Source: Maricaulis sp.
GTDB lineage: Bacteria; Pseudomonadota; Alphaproteobacteria; Caulobacterales; Maricaulaceae
DNA: 64,000 nt
NCBI RefSeq assembly: GCF_017642925.1
Contig: NZ_JAEPOL010000005.1
Span: 124,001 to 188,000 of the forward strand
Reading direction: 5' to 3'
The translations under genes and the position numbers were made by a program. The notes below the pieces were generated by a model. That model was not told where the DNA came from, searched no databases, and worked only from the letters and a program-made list of their open reading frames with translations. This document shows positions 53,899-63,271 of the stretch, piece by piece (position 1 is the first letter of the stretch; every line of letters starts with the position of its first letter).

Positions 53899-55524
53899 AT
53901 GTCGAACTCCGAAACGCGTGATGGCGGGCTCAAAGCCCTTGGCGTCAATGCCGGCCGCGTCAATCTGAACTGGAACGAGGCCCGCCTCTACGAGGAGGCT
54001 GTGCGCCGTGGCGAGGGTGAAGTCGCCGAGGGCGGTCCGCTGGTGGTGAAAACCGGCGCCCATACCGGCCGTTCCGCCAAGGACAAGTTCACCGTCCGCG
54101 ATGCAGAGACCGAGAACCAGGTCTGGTGGGAGACCAATGCGTCGATCTCGCCGGAGCAGTTCGACGCGCTGTGGCAGGACTTCCAGGCGCACATGGACGG
54201 CAAGGAAGTCTTCGTCCAGCAATTGTTCGGCGGCGCCGACCTTGATCACCGCCTGCCGGTGCGCGTCGTGAACGAGCTGGCCTGGCACTCCCTCTTCATC
54301 CGCCACCTGCTGCGCCGTCCGGAACCGGCCGAGCTGGACGGGTTCGAAGCCGAGTTCACCATTATCAACCTGCCCAGCTTCCAGGCCGATCCCGCACGTC
54401 ATGGCTGCCGCTCGGAAACGGTGATCGCGGTCGATTTCGCGCGCAGGCTGGTGCTGATCGGCGGCACGTCCTATGCCGGCGAGACCAAGAAGTCGGTCTT
54501 CACCATCCTCAACTACCTGCTGCCCAAGAAGAAGATCATGCCGATGCACTGCTCGGTGAATGTCGGCAGCCAGGACGATGCCGCGATCTTCTTCGGCCTG
54601 TCTGGCACCGGCAAGACCACGCTGTCGGCCGATGCCAGCCGCACGCTGATCGGCGATGACGAGCACGGCTGGTCGGAGAACGGCCTCTTCAATTTCGAGG
54701 GCGGCTGCTACGCCAAGATGATCCGCCTGTCGGCCGAAGCCGAGCCGGAGATCCATGCCACCACGAAGATGTGGGGCACGGTGCTGGAAAACGTCGTGAT
54801 GGATCCGGAAACGCGTCAGCTGGATCTGGACGATGACAGCCTGGCCGAGAACAGCCGCGGCGCCTATCCGATGCACGCCATTCCTAACGCGTCGGCGACC
54901 GGCCGCTGCGGTCATCCGAAGAACCTGGTCATGCTGACCTGCGACGCTTTCGGCGTGCTGCCGCCGATCGCCAAGCTGACCCCGGCCCAGGCGATGTATC
55001 ACTTCCTGTCCGGCTATACGGCCAAGGTGGCCGGCACGGAAAAGGGCGTCACCGAGCCGACGGCGACCTTCTCGGCCTGTTTCGGCGCGCCCTTCATGCC
55101 GCGCCATCCGGCCGATTACGGCGCCCTGCTGCGCGAGCTGATCGCGGAACACGATGTCGACTGCTGGCTGGTCAATACCGGTTGGACCGGCGGCGCCTAT
55201 GGCACCGGTCACCGCATGCCGATCAGGGCGACGCGCGGCCTGCTCAACGCCGCGCTGGACGGCTCGCTGAACGATGCCGCCTTCCGTGAGGACAAGCTGT
55301 TCGGCTTCATGGTGCCGATCGCGGTTCCCGGTGTGGATGACAGCATCCTGGACCCGCGTTCGACCTGGTCCGACCCGGCCGCCTATGATGCCCAGGCCGC
55401 CAAGCTGGTGACCATGTTCGTCGAGAATTTCACCAAGTTCGAAGACAATGTGGCGGCCTATGTCCGTGCCGCAGCGCCCAAACTGCCGGCCCGCGAAAAG
55501 ACGCTGGAAACCGCAGCCGAATAG
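53899..55524 (+). CDS. pckA: Phosphoenolpyruvate carboxykinase (ATP)
   Basis: 541 residues from [15 protein letters not shown], with AGGA upstream. Converts oxaloacetate to PEP with ATP, the entry to gluconeogenesis. [14 protein letters not shown] near the start, P-loop [13 protein letters not shown] near residue 233 and GDDEHGWS with the metal-binding Asp. Full length. Followed by its own terminator. Gluconeogenesis fits with the methylmalonyl-CoA pathway in this window. Confidence 0.97.
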   Translation: MSNSETRDGGLKALGVNAGRVNLNWNEARLYEEAVRRGEGEVAEGGPLVVKTGAHTGRSAKDKFTVRDAETENQVWWETNASISPEQFDALWQDFQAHMDGKEVFVQQLFGGADLDHRLPVRVVNELAWHSLFIRHLLRRPEPAELDGFEAEFTIINLPSFQADPARHGCRSETVIAVDFARRLVLIGGTSYAGETKKSVFTILNYLLPKKKIMPMHCSVNVGSQDDAAIFFGLSGTGKTTLSADASRTLIGDDEHGWSENGLFNFEGGCYAKMIRLSAEAEPEIHATTKMWGTVLENVVMDPETRQLDLDDDSLAENSRGAYPMHAIPNASATGRCGHPKNLVMLTCDAFGVLPPIAKLTPAQAMYHFLSGYTAKVAGTEKGVTEPTATFSACFGAPFMPRHPADYGALLRELIAEHDVDCWLVNTGWTGGAYGTGHRMPIRATRGLLNAALDGSLNDAAFREDKLFGFMVPIAVPGVDDSILDPRSTWSDPAAYDAQAAKLVTMFVENFTKFEDNVAAYVRAAAPKLPAREKTLETAAE

Positions 55525-55545
55525 GCTTGCCGTCATCCGACCTGA

Positions 55546-55578
55546 AAGACCCTGGCTGCCCGCAGCCGGGGTCTTTTT
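55546..55578 (+). terminator. Intrinsic terminator after pckA
   Basis: A 12-bp stem with one mismatch, AAGACCC-TGGCTG paired with CAGCC-GGGGTCTT around a CCCG loop, is followed by TTTTT. It lies 21 bases after the pckA stop and isolates pckA from the threonine operon. Confidence 0.88.
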
Positions 55579-55863
55579 GTGTCCGCATTCCGGCACGACC
55601 GGAATGGCCGCTCCTGTATATGATTTTCATGTTCCGGTACACAAACCGGGATTTTGCGGGACAATCTTTCTCCAAGGCGTCGATACGGAAATTTTGTTCC
55701 GAATTTTGCCAAGCCTGACGCACCAGGTTTCAGCGAAAAAATTGCGTCAGTTCGGTGAAAAAGCACCTCCAGAGCAAAATTTGTTTGACCCGCCGGAGCA
55801 AATGCGCCTTCCTAGTGTGACTTCGCAAGCGCAGCACGCCGCTGCCGCAGGGATGGACCCGTC
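55579..55863 (+). promoter_or_regulatory. Threonine operon promoter region (285 bases, no gene)
   Basis: Together with the pckA terminator this makes 339 bases without a gene. The sequence is AT-rich for this genome near 55680-55800. An 8-bp inverted repeat CTGACGCA/TGCGTCAG (55715-55722 and 55743-55750, 20 bases apart) may be an operator. A TTGACC hexamer at about 55784-55789 is a possible -35, but no convincing -10 was found. Confidence 0.45.
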
Positions 55864-56016
55864 ATGACGCTCGACGCCATGAACATCGCCGGCCTTCAGA
55901 CCCAGACCGTCACCGGTCTGTCCGGTCGCGGCGGCGCCATGCCCGGCGGCCTCGGTACCACCACGACCACCATTATGACCACCTCCTGGACACGGGGGGC
56001 GGCCGGCGTGCGTTAG
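55864..56016 (+). CDS. thrL: Threonine operon leader peptide (attenuator)
   Basis: 50 codons, MTLDAMNIAGLQTQ..., with AGGGA 9 bases before ATG. Twelve of 50 residues are Thr; residues 31-42 read GTTTTTIMTTSW, so five Thr, Ile, Met, two Thr in a row, at 55957-55983. These are the amino acids whose supply an E. coli-type thr attenuator senses. The stop is 27 bases before the terminator stem. Too small to be anything but a leader, and its position before thrA-thrB-thrC supports this. The sequence itself is not homologous to E. coli thrL. Confidence 0.9.
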   Translation: MTLDAMNIAGLQTQTVTGLSGRGGAMPGGLGTTTTTIMTTSWTRGAAGVR

Positions 56017-56043
56017 CGGACCAGAAAACCGCAACACACCGAC

Positions 56044-56076
56044 CCCGCTCCCCGGCCCCGGCGAGCGGGTTTTTTT
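56044..56076 (+). terminator. Attenuator terminator of the threonine operon
   Basis: CCCGCTC (56044-56050) pairs with GAGCGGG (56063-56069) around a GC-rich loop and is followed by seven T. GGGGGGC at 55994-56000, just after the leader Thr codons, can pair with GCTCCCC at 56047-56053 (one G-U pair) and would break the terminator stem, so a competing antiterminator is possible. Confidence 0.88.
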
Positions 56077-56138
56077 GTGCCCGAAATTCACACTTCACCC
56101 ATCAGCCAGACCCGAAAAGACCCAAAGGACCCAGACCC

Positions 56139-57929
56139 ATGCCCCTCGACCTCGATGCCCGAAAACCGCTGAAGCTTTGCGTTCTCAAATTCGGAAGCTC
56201 CGTCCTCCAGAAGCCCGACGACTACGTCCGCGCCGCTCACGAAATCTATCGCCACACGCGTGCCGGCGAGAAGGTTGTCGCGGTCGTGTCGGCCCTGGAA
56301 GGTGAAACCGACGCCCTGTTTGCCGTCGGTGGCGATGTCGGCCAGGGGGCCAGCGACGGCCTGATGGCCCGGCTGGTCCGGTGCGGCGAGCTGAAGTCTG
56401 CAGCGCTGATGGGTCTGGCGCTGGAGCGAACCGGCATTCCCTCTGCCGTGCTCGATCCGCATGAAATGGGTCTGATGGCCGATGGCGAGCCGCTCGACGC
56501 CAATCTCACGGGTCTGGATTCCGAGCGGGTCCTGGCGCACTTCGAAAACGCTGACGTGATCGTTGCGCCGGGCTTCTTCGGGGAAGGTGTTGCAGGGCCG
56601 GTCACACTGGGTCGTGGCGGAACGGACCTGACGGCGGTCGAGTTCGCCCACTGGCTCGATGCCGACCGGGTCCGGCTGATCAAGGATGTCGACGGGGTCT
56701 ATACCGACGACCCGGCCAGGGTCGCCGATGCGGAACGCCTCGACCAGCTCGACTATGACGAAGCCGTACGCGTCAGCCGGGGTCTCGTTCAGGAAAAGGC
56801 GATCTTCCGGGCGCGCGACAACCAGGTCGTGATCGAGGTCGCCGCTCTGGGGCGCCCCTATGCAACGCGCATCGCCGGACGCGTGCAGCAACGCCCGGGG
56901 CCTGTCCCCGCCGCGCGCAAGCTGAAAGTCGCCGTGCTCGGCCATGGCGCCGTCGGCGCCGGCGTGTGCTCGCATCTTCTGGCCCATCCGGGCCGGTTCG
57001 AACTCGCCCCGGTCCTCGTCCGTGACGCGGCAAAGCACGCAGAAGCCTGTGATCGCCCGCTGGAATTCACCGAGGACCCGGCCGTCGCCCTGGCCGGAAC
57101 GCCTGACATTGTCGTGGAAACGCTCGGCGGTACCGATACGGCGCGCGCGCTGAGCCAGAGCGTGCTGCGCGATGGCAGCCATCTTGTCACCGCGAACAAG
57201 GCTGTGGTGGCCCTCGATATCGACCGCCTCAACGACCTCGCCCGGCAGCAAGGACGGCAGTTGCGTTACTCGGCCGCTATCGGCGGCGGCGTTCCGATCC
57301 TGGAACTGGTCGACCTGCTCGGCCGCAATGGCGAAATCCTGGCGGTCGAAGGCGTCATGAACGGCACCTGCAATTTCATCTTCGACCAGCTCAAACAGGG
57401 CACCCGTCTCGCCGACGCGGTCAGCGAAGCCCAGAGGCTGGGCTTTGCGGAAGCCGATCCCAGCACCGATCTCGACGGTCACGATGCGGCCGACAAGCTG
57501 GTCCTGCTGGCCCATCACGCCTTCGGCGTCACGCTGCACCCCAGCCAGATCGAGAAGGAAAGCCTGAACGATCTCGACGGCAACCGGATCCGGGCGGTCA
57601 ACGAGAAAGGCATGGTCTTCAAGCAGATCGCCCGCTGCGAAGCGACCCCGGACGGCCGGGTGGAGGCGCGCGTCGAGATCGTCGCCCTGGAGCCCGATCA
57701 CCCGCTGGCCGGCCTCGTCAACGAGGGCAATGGCTTCCTCGTGAAACTGCCGCAAAAGACGGTTTCCGTACGCGGCAAGGGAGCCGGCCGCTGGCCGACA
57801 GCGGAAGCTGTCTTTGCCGATATCATGGACATCCAGCGTTCCTATCTGACCGGCGAAGCCGAAGCGTCGCCCGTACCGGAGAATCCGCTTAGCCATATCC
57901 GCCGAATGTCGACGGGACAGGTGGCATGA
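56139..57929 (+). CDS. thrA: Fused aspartate kinase-homoserine dehydrogenase, compact and without ACT domain
   Basis: 596 residues, compared with about 820 in E. coli ThrA. The aspartate kinase part (about 1-245) has VLKFGSSVLQ, with an unusual Ser where KFGGTS is normal, GRGGTDLTA and LIKDVDGVYTDDPA. It is joined at once, near residue 262, to the homoserine dehydrogenase part: KVAVLGHGAVGAGV (NAD(P)) and NGTCNFI with HDAADKLVLLAHHA. No ACT domain is visible between or after them, so threonine feedback by the usual site seems absent. AAAGGA precedes the ATG. ATGA overlap with thrB. Confidence 0.93.
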   Translation: MPLDLDARKPLKLCVLKFGSSVLQKPDDYVRAAHEIYRHTRAGEKVVAVVSALEGETDALFAVGGDVGQGASDGLMARLVRCGELKSAALMGLALERTGIPSAVLDPHEMGLMADGEPLDANLTGLDSERVLAHFENADVIVAPGFFGEGVAGPVTLGRGGTDLTAVEFAHWLDADRVRLIKDVDGVYTDDPARVADAERLDQLDYDEAVRVSRGLVQEKAIFRARDNQVVIEVAALGRPYATRIAGRVQQRPGPVPAARKLKVAVLGHGAVGAGVCSHLLAHPGRFELAPVLVRDAAKHAEACDRPLEFTEDPAVALAGTPDIVVETLGGTDTARALSQSVLRDGSHLVTANKAVVALDIDRLNDLARQQGRQLRYSAAIGGGVPILELVDLLGRNGEILAVEGVMNGTCNFIFDQLKQGTRLADAVSEAQRLGFAEADPSTDLDGHDAADKLVLLAHHAFGVTLHPSQIEKESLNDLDGNRIRAVNEKGMVFKQIARCEATPDGRVEARVEIVALEPDHPLAGLVNEGNGFLVKLPQKTVSVRGKGAGRWPTAEAVFADIMDIQRSYLTGEAEASPVPENPLSHIRRMSTGQVA

Positions 57930-58873
57930 CGACAGCAAATCCGGCGGCCCGCGCCAGCGCGCCCGCCAGTGTAGGCAATGTCGGGGTCGGCTTCGATGTG
58001 CTCGGCCTCGCCTTTGACGCCGTGCGTGACGAAGTCTGCGCCGTCCGGGAAGACCAGCCCGGCGTGCGTCTGGGCAGGGTTTCGGGTCTGGTCGACAGCC
58101 TGCCGGCCGAACCGGAGCGCAATTGCGCCCTCGCCGCCGCAGCCGCCGTGCTTGAAGCGGCCAGAGCCGATTTCGGCCTGCGGATCGATGTGCACAAGGG
58201 CGTACCGATGAGTGCCGGCATGGGTGGCTCCGCGGCCTCGGCTGTTGCCGCCGCCGGCGCAGCCAATGCCCTGCTCGACAAGCCTTTTTCAGACATCGAA
58301 CTTCTGCCCCTGGCCATGGAAGGCGAGAAAGTCTCCGCCGATCCGCCGCCCTGGGACAATGTGATGGCGGCACTGCTGGGCGGTCTCGTCCTGGCGGCGC
58401 GCCTCGACCCGCCCCTGATCCGGCGCCTGCCCCTGCCCGAGGGGATTGCCTGCGTGGTCTTCCACCCCCAGCGCAAGATCGAGACCCAGGCCGCGCGCGA
58501 ACTTCTTTCGCCGCAGATCGCCAAGGATATTGCGGTCGAGCATTCACGAAACATGGCCAGCTTCGTGGCCGGTTGCGCCAGCGGCGATCTCGACCTCGTG
58601 GCCAGCGGCCTGCGCGACATCTTCATCGAACCGCAGCGGGCCAGCCTGCTGCCGGAACTGGCGCCGGTCCAGGCCGCCGCCCTTAAGGCCGGCGCGCTGG
58701 GCTGCTCCTTCTCCGGCTCGGGCCCGTCCGTCTTCGCCTGGACCCGGGTGGCAGATCTCGACGCCACGCGGACCGCCATGGCCGCAGCCTTTGCAGCCGC
58801 CGGATGCCCGGCAACCGCCTATGATGCCCCGCTGAATTCCCCCGGGCTCCGGATCGAACCCCAAAAGGGATAG
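57926..58873 (+). CDS. thrB: Homoserine kinase (GHMP family)
   Basis: 315 residues. Phosphorylates homoserine with ATP. ASVGNVGVGFDVLGLAFDAV is the GHMP N-terminal motif, and the phosphate loop is SAGMGGSAASAVAAAG near residue 95. ATG overlaps the thrA stop by 4 bases. The next gene, thrC, starts just after its stop. Confidence 0.94.
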   Translation: MTTANPAARASAPASVGNVGVGFDVLGLAFDAVRDEVCAVREDQPGVRLGRVSGLVDSLPAEPERNCALAAAAAVLEAARADFGLRIDVHKGVPMSAGMGGSAASAVAAAGAANALLDKPFSDIELLPLAMEGEKVSADPPPWDNVMAALLGGLVLAARLDPPLIRRLPLPEGIACVVFHPQRKIETQAARELLSPQIAKDIAVEHSRNMASFVAGCASGDLDLVASGLRDIFIEPQRASLLPELAPVQAAALKAGALGCSFSGSGPSVFAWTRVADLDATRTAMAAAFAAAGCPATAYDAPLNSPGLRIEPQKG

Positions 58874-58881
58874 TGCCGCTC

Positions 58882-60183
58882 ATGCTGTTTCACTCCACCC
58901 GCGGCAACGCCCCCGCTGTCACCGCTGATATCGCGCTCAAGGCCGGAGCGGCGCCCGATGGCGGTCTTTACCTGCCCGGGAGCCTGCCGGGTTTCACCAG
59001 CGGCGACTTCGCCGACACGCCAGGGCTCGGCGATCTGGGCGCACGCCTGCTCGCCCCCTTCTTCGAAGGTTCGCCCCTGGCGGACGCCATGGCGGATATC
59101 TGCCATGACGCGTTCGACTTCCCGGCTCCACGGGTCAGCCCGGATGCAAGCGACGACGCCCCGGCCGTGCTCGAACTGTTTCATGGCCCGACCGGCGCCT
59201 TCAAGGATTTCGGCGCCCGCTTCCTGTTCCGCAGTTTCAGCGCTCTGGGCCAGGACGCGGACGCGCCGATCACGGTTCTGGTCGCGACTTCGGGCGATAC
59301 AGGCGGGGCCGTCGGCTGCGCGGCCGAGGGCGTACCCGGCGTGCGCGCCGTCATCCTGTTCCCCAAGGGCCGGATCTCGGCCTTCCAGGAACACCAGCTG
59401 TGCTGCTGGAAGCCGCCCGTCTCCGCGCTCCGCGTGGCCGGCGATTTCGACGCCTGCCAGGCCCTGGTCAAGGCGGCCTTTGCCGATGCCGATCTGACCG
59501 CCAGGCACTCGCTGACCTCGGCCAACTCGATCAGCATCGGCCGCCTGCTGCCGCAAATGGTCTACTGGTCCCGCGCGGCGCTCGATACCGAAGCAGAGAC
59601 CGGGGCAAAGCCCGGCCTCGTCATCCCCACCGGCAATCTGGGCAATGCCTTTGCCGCCATCCTGGCCCGCGCCTGCGGCCTGCCGATCGGCCCGATCGTG
59701 CTGGCCACCAATGCCAACACAACCCTGTCCGACTGGTTCGCTTCGGGCCGCTATTCAGCGCGCGCATCGATTGCGACCATCGCCAATGCCATGGATGTCG
59801 GCGCGCCGAGCAATTTCGAACGCCTGGACGGGTTCGACGGCGGCGCAATCGCGGGTGTGGAGTGCATCGACGACGACACGATCCGCACCCGCATCCGCAC
59901 GACATTCGAGAACAGCGGCTATATTGCCTGCCCGCATACGGCGACGGGTCTGGAAGCCCACGCACGCCTGCCCGAAGCCGAACGCAAGGCCCGGCCCTGG
60001 ATTGTCGCCGCAACCGCCCACCCCGGAAAATTCGCCGACATCGTCGAGCCGGTGATCGGCCGGTCAGTTGAATTGCCGCCGGCGCTCGCAGGGGTTTTGC
60101 AGCGCGAGGTGCGGGTCAGCGATATCCCGGAGAGCCTGCAAGCGCTTGAGGCGCACCTGACCGGGCAGCTGGCGCCAGACTAA
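58882..60183 (+). CDS. thrC: Threonine synthase
   Basis: 433 residues from ATG 58882 (MLFHSTRGNAP), chosen because threonine synthases commonly begin with this STRG motif; a GTG overlapping the thrB stop at 58873 is possible, but AGGGA is too close to it. PLP lysine in HGPTGAFKDFGARFL near residue 106, and ATSGDTGGAVG follows. Turns phosphohomoserine into threonine. Last gene of the operon; its stop overlaps the lipoprotein gene on the other strand. Confidence 0.95.
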   Translation: MLFHSTRGNAPAVTADIALKAGAAPDGGLYLPGSLPGFTSGDFADTPGLGDLGARLLAPFFEGSPLADAMADICHDAFDFPAPRVSPDASDDAPAVLELFHGPTGAFKDFGARFLFRSFSALGQDADAPITVLVATSGDTGGAVGCAAEGVPGVRAVILFPKGRISAFQEHQLCCWKPPVSALRVAGDFDACQALVKAAFADADLTARHSLTSANSISIGRLLPQMVYWSRAALDTEAETGAKPGLVIPTGNLGNAFAAILARACGLPIGPIVLATNANTTLSDWFASGRYSARASIATIANAMDVGAPSNFERLDGFDGGAIAGVECIDDDTIRTRIRTTFENSGYIACPHTATGLEAHARLPEAERKARPWIVAATAHPGKFADIVEPVIGRSVELPPALAGVLQREVRVSDIPESLQALEAHLTGQLAPD

Positions 60184-60539
60184 CGCCCGTCGACGACGGT
60201 GTGGCGGACGAGCCGGCCGGCGGGGACCCGTGTGCGGAAGCGCGCTTCGCTGTAGGCCAGTCCGGCATCCACATCCCAGCATCCTGCCGACACTGTGAAG
60301 CGGTAGGACCGCCCCGGCGGTACGGACACGCCTGACGGCAGGCGGTTGAGCCCATAGCTCGCTGCCGAGCAGTCCGAGATCAGGATTGCCGTCAGCGTCC
60401 GGCTTGATCCGTTGACGATCTCCAGCATGCCGGTCGGCTCGCCCGGGCGGACCAGCGGACCGCCGGTGACGAGCGAGGCGCAAGCGGTCAGGCTCGCGGC
60501 AACACCGAGTGTCGCGATGAGTTGAAGAATGCGTTTCAT
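60180..60539 (-). CDS. Small lipoprotein of unknown function
   Basis: 119 residues. Signal MKRILQLIATLGVAASLTAC with lipobox LTAC (Cys20). The mature part holds LEIVNGSSRTLTAILISDC and VPPGRSYRFTVSAGCWD, a beta-rich fold with two Cys. No family recognised. It shares 4 bases with the end of thrC (convergent). Confidence 0.72.
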   Translation of the reverse strand: MKRILQLIATLGVAASLTACASLVTGGPLVRPGEPTGMLEIVNGSSRTLTAILISDCSAASYGLNRLPSGVSVPPGRSYRFTVSAGCWDVDAGLAYSEARFRTRVPAGRLVRHTVVDGR

Positions 60540-60716
60540 GTCCCCTCCTGTGCCCCGCCGCCAGACCTGGCAGAGCGTTTGCCAGTGGATTTCACGAAGT
60601 TATCGAAGTGTAATCGACACCAGCCATCCCCTGATCGGGGGAGCGGCCCGGGGACGGCCTGCCGTTATAAGCGTGGAACGACACGCCGGAGGAAGCCGGG
60701 GAAAGACTGTAAGCGC

Positions 60717-62603
60717 ATGCCTACGAGCCGCACTCGCCTGACACCGAATACGCGACTGGCCGCATTGCTTGTGGCCGGACTCGCGGCGAGCCTGCTTGTG
60801 ATCTGGGCCGCGATGAGACCGGCCATTCCCGGCGACCCGTTGCGGCCGGTGACCGATCTTTCCCATGTGTTCTGGATCCAGATCGTGATCGGCTTCGGAT
60901 CGCTGGCGGTGTCGGGCTGGGTCTGGGCGCTGCGACCCCGAGACACCGCGACGCGGCTCTTCGTGCTCAGCGGCATCGCGACCATGTGCTTCACATACGC
61001 GCCCGCCCCGCTGCGCGAGTCGATGGCGCCGGTGCCCGACACGGTCTTCCTGGCGCTGGTCGGGCTGAACGGTGTCGGCGCATCAATGTTCGGCATCGCC
61101 ATGACCGCGCTCTTCATCTGCTATCCCGGCCGCCTGCCCTACCGGCGCGTGCTGGCCGTCGGCAGCGCATTGTTCTTCGGTCTGTGGACCGTGATCGGCA
61201 TGACCGGCGCGCTGCAGGGCCGGACGGAGCCGATCTACAACATCCATCTTCTCACGACGGTCGAGATGCTGACGATCTGCCTTGCCGTTGCGGCCCAGAT
61301 CGCCGTGACCGGCCGCGATCCCAAGGCGCGGGCCGTGGCGATCTGGTTCGGTCTCGCCGTGCTGTTCGGTGCCGGCGGCTTCATCACGATGACCGCGATC
61401 CCCGGCGTGCTGGGGATTCCGGCACCGATCGATTCACACTATTCCTTCGCCTTCTTTCTTCTGATCTATATCGGCGTCGCCGCGGGGCTGCAGCGCTTCC
61501 GCCTGTTCGAGCTGGGCGACTGGGCCTATCGTATCCTGTTCTACGCGGCCGGTGCGGTCTTGCTGGTCGCCATCGACGCCGTTCTGGTCTCGCTGATCGC
61601 GATCGACCCCGGCCCGGCCTTCGGCGTGTCGCTGCTGGCCACGGCGCTAATCTATCTGCCGCTGCGCGATGTGATCGGCCGCCGCATCCTGCCCCGGCCC
61701 GGCCTGAAGCAGGACGAGCTTTTCCTCGCCGTGGTCGATACCGCCTTCGGGGCATCGGGGCGCAGCCGCCATCACCGCTGGCGCAGCCTGCTCGACCGGC
61801 TCTTTGCCCCGCTGGAGATTACCGAAGCCGACGGCCCGGTCGACCAGCCCGAAATCCGCGAGGACGGCGTTGAAATGCGCCTGCCATCGACGCCGGGACA
61901 CCCCGCGCTGATCCTGCGCCACCCCTGGCGGGGCCGCGCCCTGTTCTCGCCCGGCCATCTCGCCACCGCGCGCCAGCTGATCGAGCTGATGGCCTATGCC
62001 GAAGAAAGCCGCCGCTCCTATGATCGCGGCGTCGCCGAGGAGCGCAGCCGCATTGCCCGTGACATGCATGACAATATCGGCGCCCAGCTGCTGGGCGCCC
62101 TGCACTCCAGCGACCACGACCGCAAGGACCTGATGATCCGCGAGACGCTGACCGATCTGCGGGACATCATCAACAATGCTGCGACCCCGGGTCTGGACCT
62201 CGACGAGACGCTGGCCGATCTGCGCGTGGAATCGGCCGAACGTCTGGGCGCTGTCGGGATCGAACTGGTCTGGGAAAACGACATCGGTGAAACGCCCGAC
62301 CTGTCGACCTCGGCCACCCACGCCCTGCGGTCCATCATCCGCGAGGCCGTCAGCAACACGATCCGCCATTCCGGCGCCTCGCGCCTGTCGGTTCAGCTTG
62401 GCCGCGAAGCCGGCAGGGCCCGCCTTGTCATCGCCGACAATGGTCGCGGCTTTGACCGCAAGAGCGTCAATGCCGGCAATGGTCTTTCCAATATCGAGAG
62501 CCGGAGCGAGACTCTGGGAGGACGAATGACATGCGACAGCTCGCCCGACGGGACGCGGATCGAGATCCGCTTTCCGCTGAAACAGCCCGGAGTGCCGGCA
62601 TGA
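60717..62603 (+). CDS. Sensor histidine kinase (HisKA_3, NarL class)
   Basis: 628 residues from MPTSRTRLTPN. An N-terminal membrane region of about eight helices (residues 15-340), then a linker and the HisKA_3 phosphoacceptor RSRIARDMHDNIGAQLLGAL with the His near residue 447, and a HATPase domain with EAVSNTIRHSG and DNGRGF. It pairs with the response regulator whose ATG overlaps its stop by 4 bases. Stimulus unknown; the membrane part suggests a membrane or lipid signal. Confidence 0.9.
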   Translation: MPTSRTRLTPNTRLAALLVAGLAASLLVIWAAMRPAIPGDPLRPVTDLSHVFWIQIVIGFGSLAVSGWVWALRPRDTATRLFVLSGIATMCFTYAPAPLRESMAPVPDTVFLALVGLNGVGASMFGIAMTALFICYPGRLPYRRVLAVGSALFFGLWTVIGMTGALQGRTEPIYNIHLLTTVEMLTICLAVAAQIAVTGRDPKARAVAIWFGLAVLFGAGGFITMTAIPGVLGIPAPIDSHYSFAFFLLIYIGVAAGLQRFRLFELGDWAYRILFYAAGAVLLVAIDAVLVSLIAIDPGPAFGVSLLATALIYLPLRDVIGRRILPRPGLKQDELFLAVVDTAFGASGRSRHHRWRSLLDRLFAPLEITEADGPVDQPEIREDGVEMRLPSTPGHPALILRHPWRGRALFSPGHLATARQLIELMAYAEESRRSYDRGVAEERSRIARDMHDNIGAQLLGALHSSDHDRKDLMIRETLTDLRDIINNAATPGLDLDETLADLRVESAERLGAVGIELVWENDIGETPDLSTSATHALRSIIREAVSNTIRHSGASRLSVQLGREAGRARLVIADNGRGFDRKSVNAGNGLSNIESRSETLGGRMTCDSSPDGTRIEIRFPLKQPGVPA

Positions 62604-63265
62604 AACGTATCCTGATTGTCGAGGACGTCGCCCAGACCCGCCGCTGGCTGTGCGAGATCGCCGAGAGCGCCTTCCCCGGCTGCTCGATCGAGGAGGCTGC
62701 GAGCATGCGCGGCGGCCTGGCCGCTGCGGCAGCCAGTGCCGACTTCGACCTCGCCCTGATCGATCTCGGCCTGCCCGACGGCTCGGGACTGGAAGTCCTG
62801 CGCAGTCTGAAACTGGTCTGCCCCGACGCCGTGCCCATCGTCACGACCGTGATGGGCGATGACGCGCATATCGTTGCTGCGCTGTCGGCCGGCGCCGAAG
62901 GTTATCTGCTCAAGGAAAACCCGGCCGATCTGCTCACCGCCCAGCTGAAACGCCTGGCCGACGGGACGCCGGCGCTGTCGCCCTCGATCGCCCGGCGCAT
63001 CATGGAGCATTTCCGCTATACCGGCCCGGCCGCCGATCCGGAGGAAGAACTCACGGCGCGAGAAAAGGAAGTGCTCGGACTGATCGGCCGCGGTCACCGC
63101 AATGTCGACGTGGCGGCCAGTCTCGACCTCGCCGAGAGCACGGTGGCCAGCCACATCAAGTCGATCTATCGCAAGCTGGGCATCTCCTCACGCGCCGAAG
63201 CCTCCTGGCATGCGACACGGATGGGGCTCACCCTCAACAAGCCGGACGAGCCCTCCGGACGCTGA
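62600..63265 (+). CDS. NarL/LuxR-type response regulator
   Basis: 221 residues from MKRILIVEDVAQ. The receiver has the phospho-Asp in ALIDLGLPDGSG (near residue 55), Thr in VTTVMG and Lys in GYLLKENP. A LuxR helix-turn-helix ends it: LTAREKEVLGLIGRGHRNVDVAASLDLAESTVASHIKSIYRKL. Partner of the preceding kinase. It converges on the curlin-repeat gene 6 bases downstream; control of that gene is possible but only inferred. Confidence 0.93.
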   Translation: MKRILIVEDVAQTRRWLCEIAESAFPGCSIEEAASMRGGLAAAAASADFDLALIDLGLPDGSGLEVLRSLKLVCPDAVPIVTTVMGDDAHIVAALSAGAEGYLLKENPADLLTAQLKRLADGTPALSPSIARRIMEHFRYTGPAADPEEELTAREKEVLGLIGRGHRNVDVAASLDLAESTVASHIKSIYRKLGISSRAEASWHATRMGLTLNKPDEPSGR

Positions 63266-63271
63266 TCGCGG

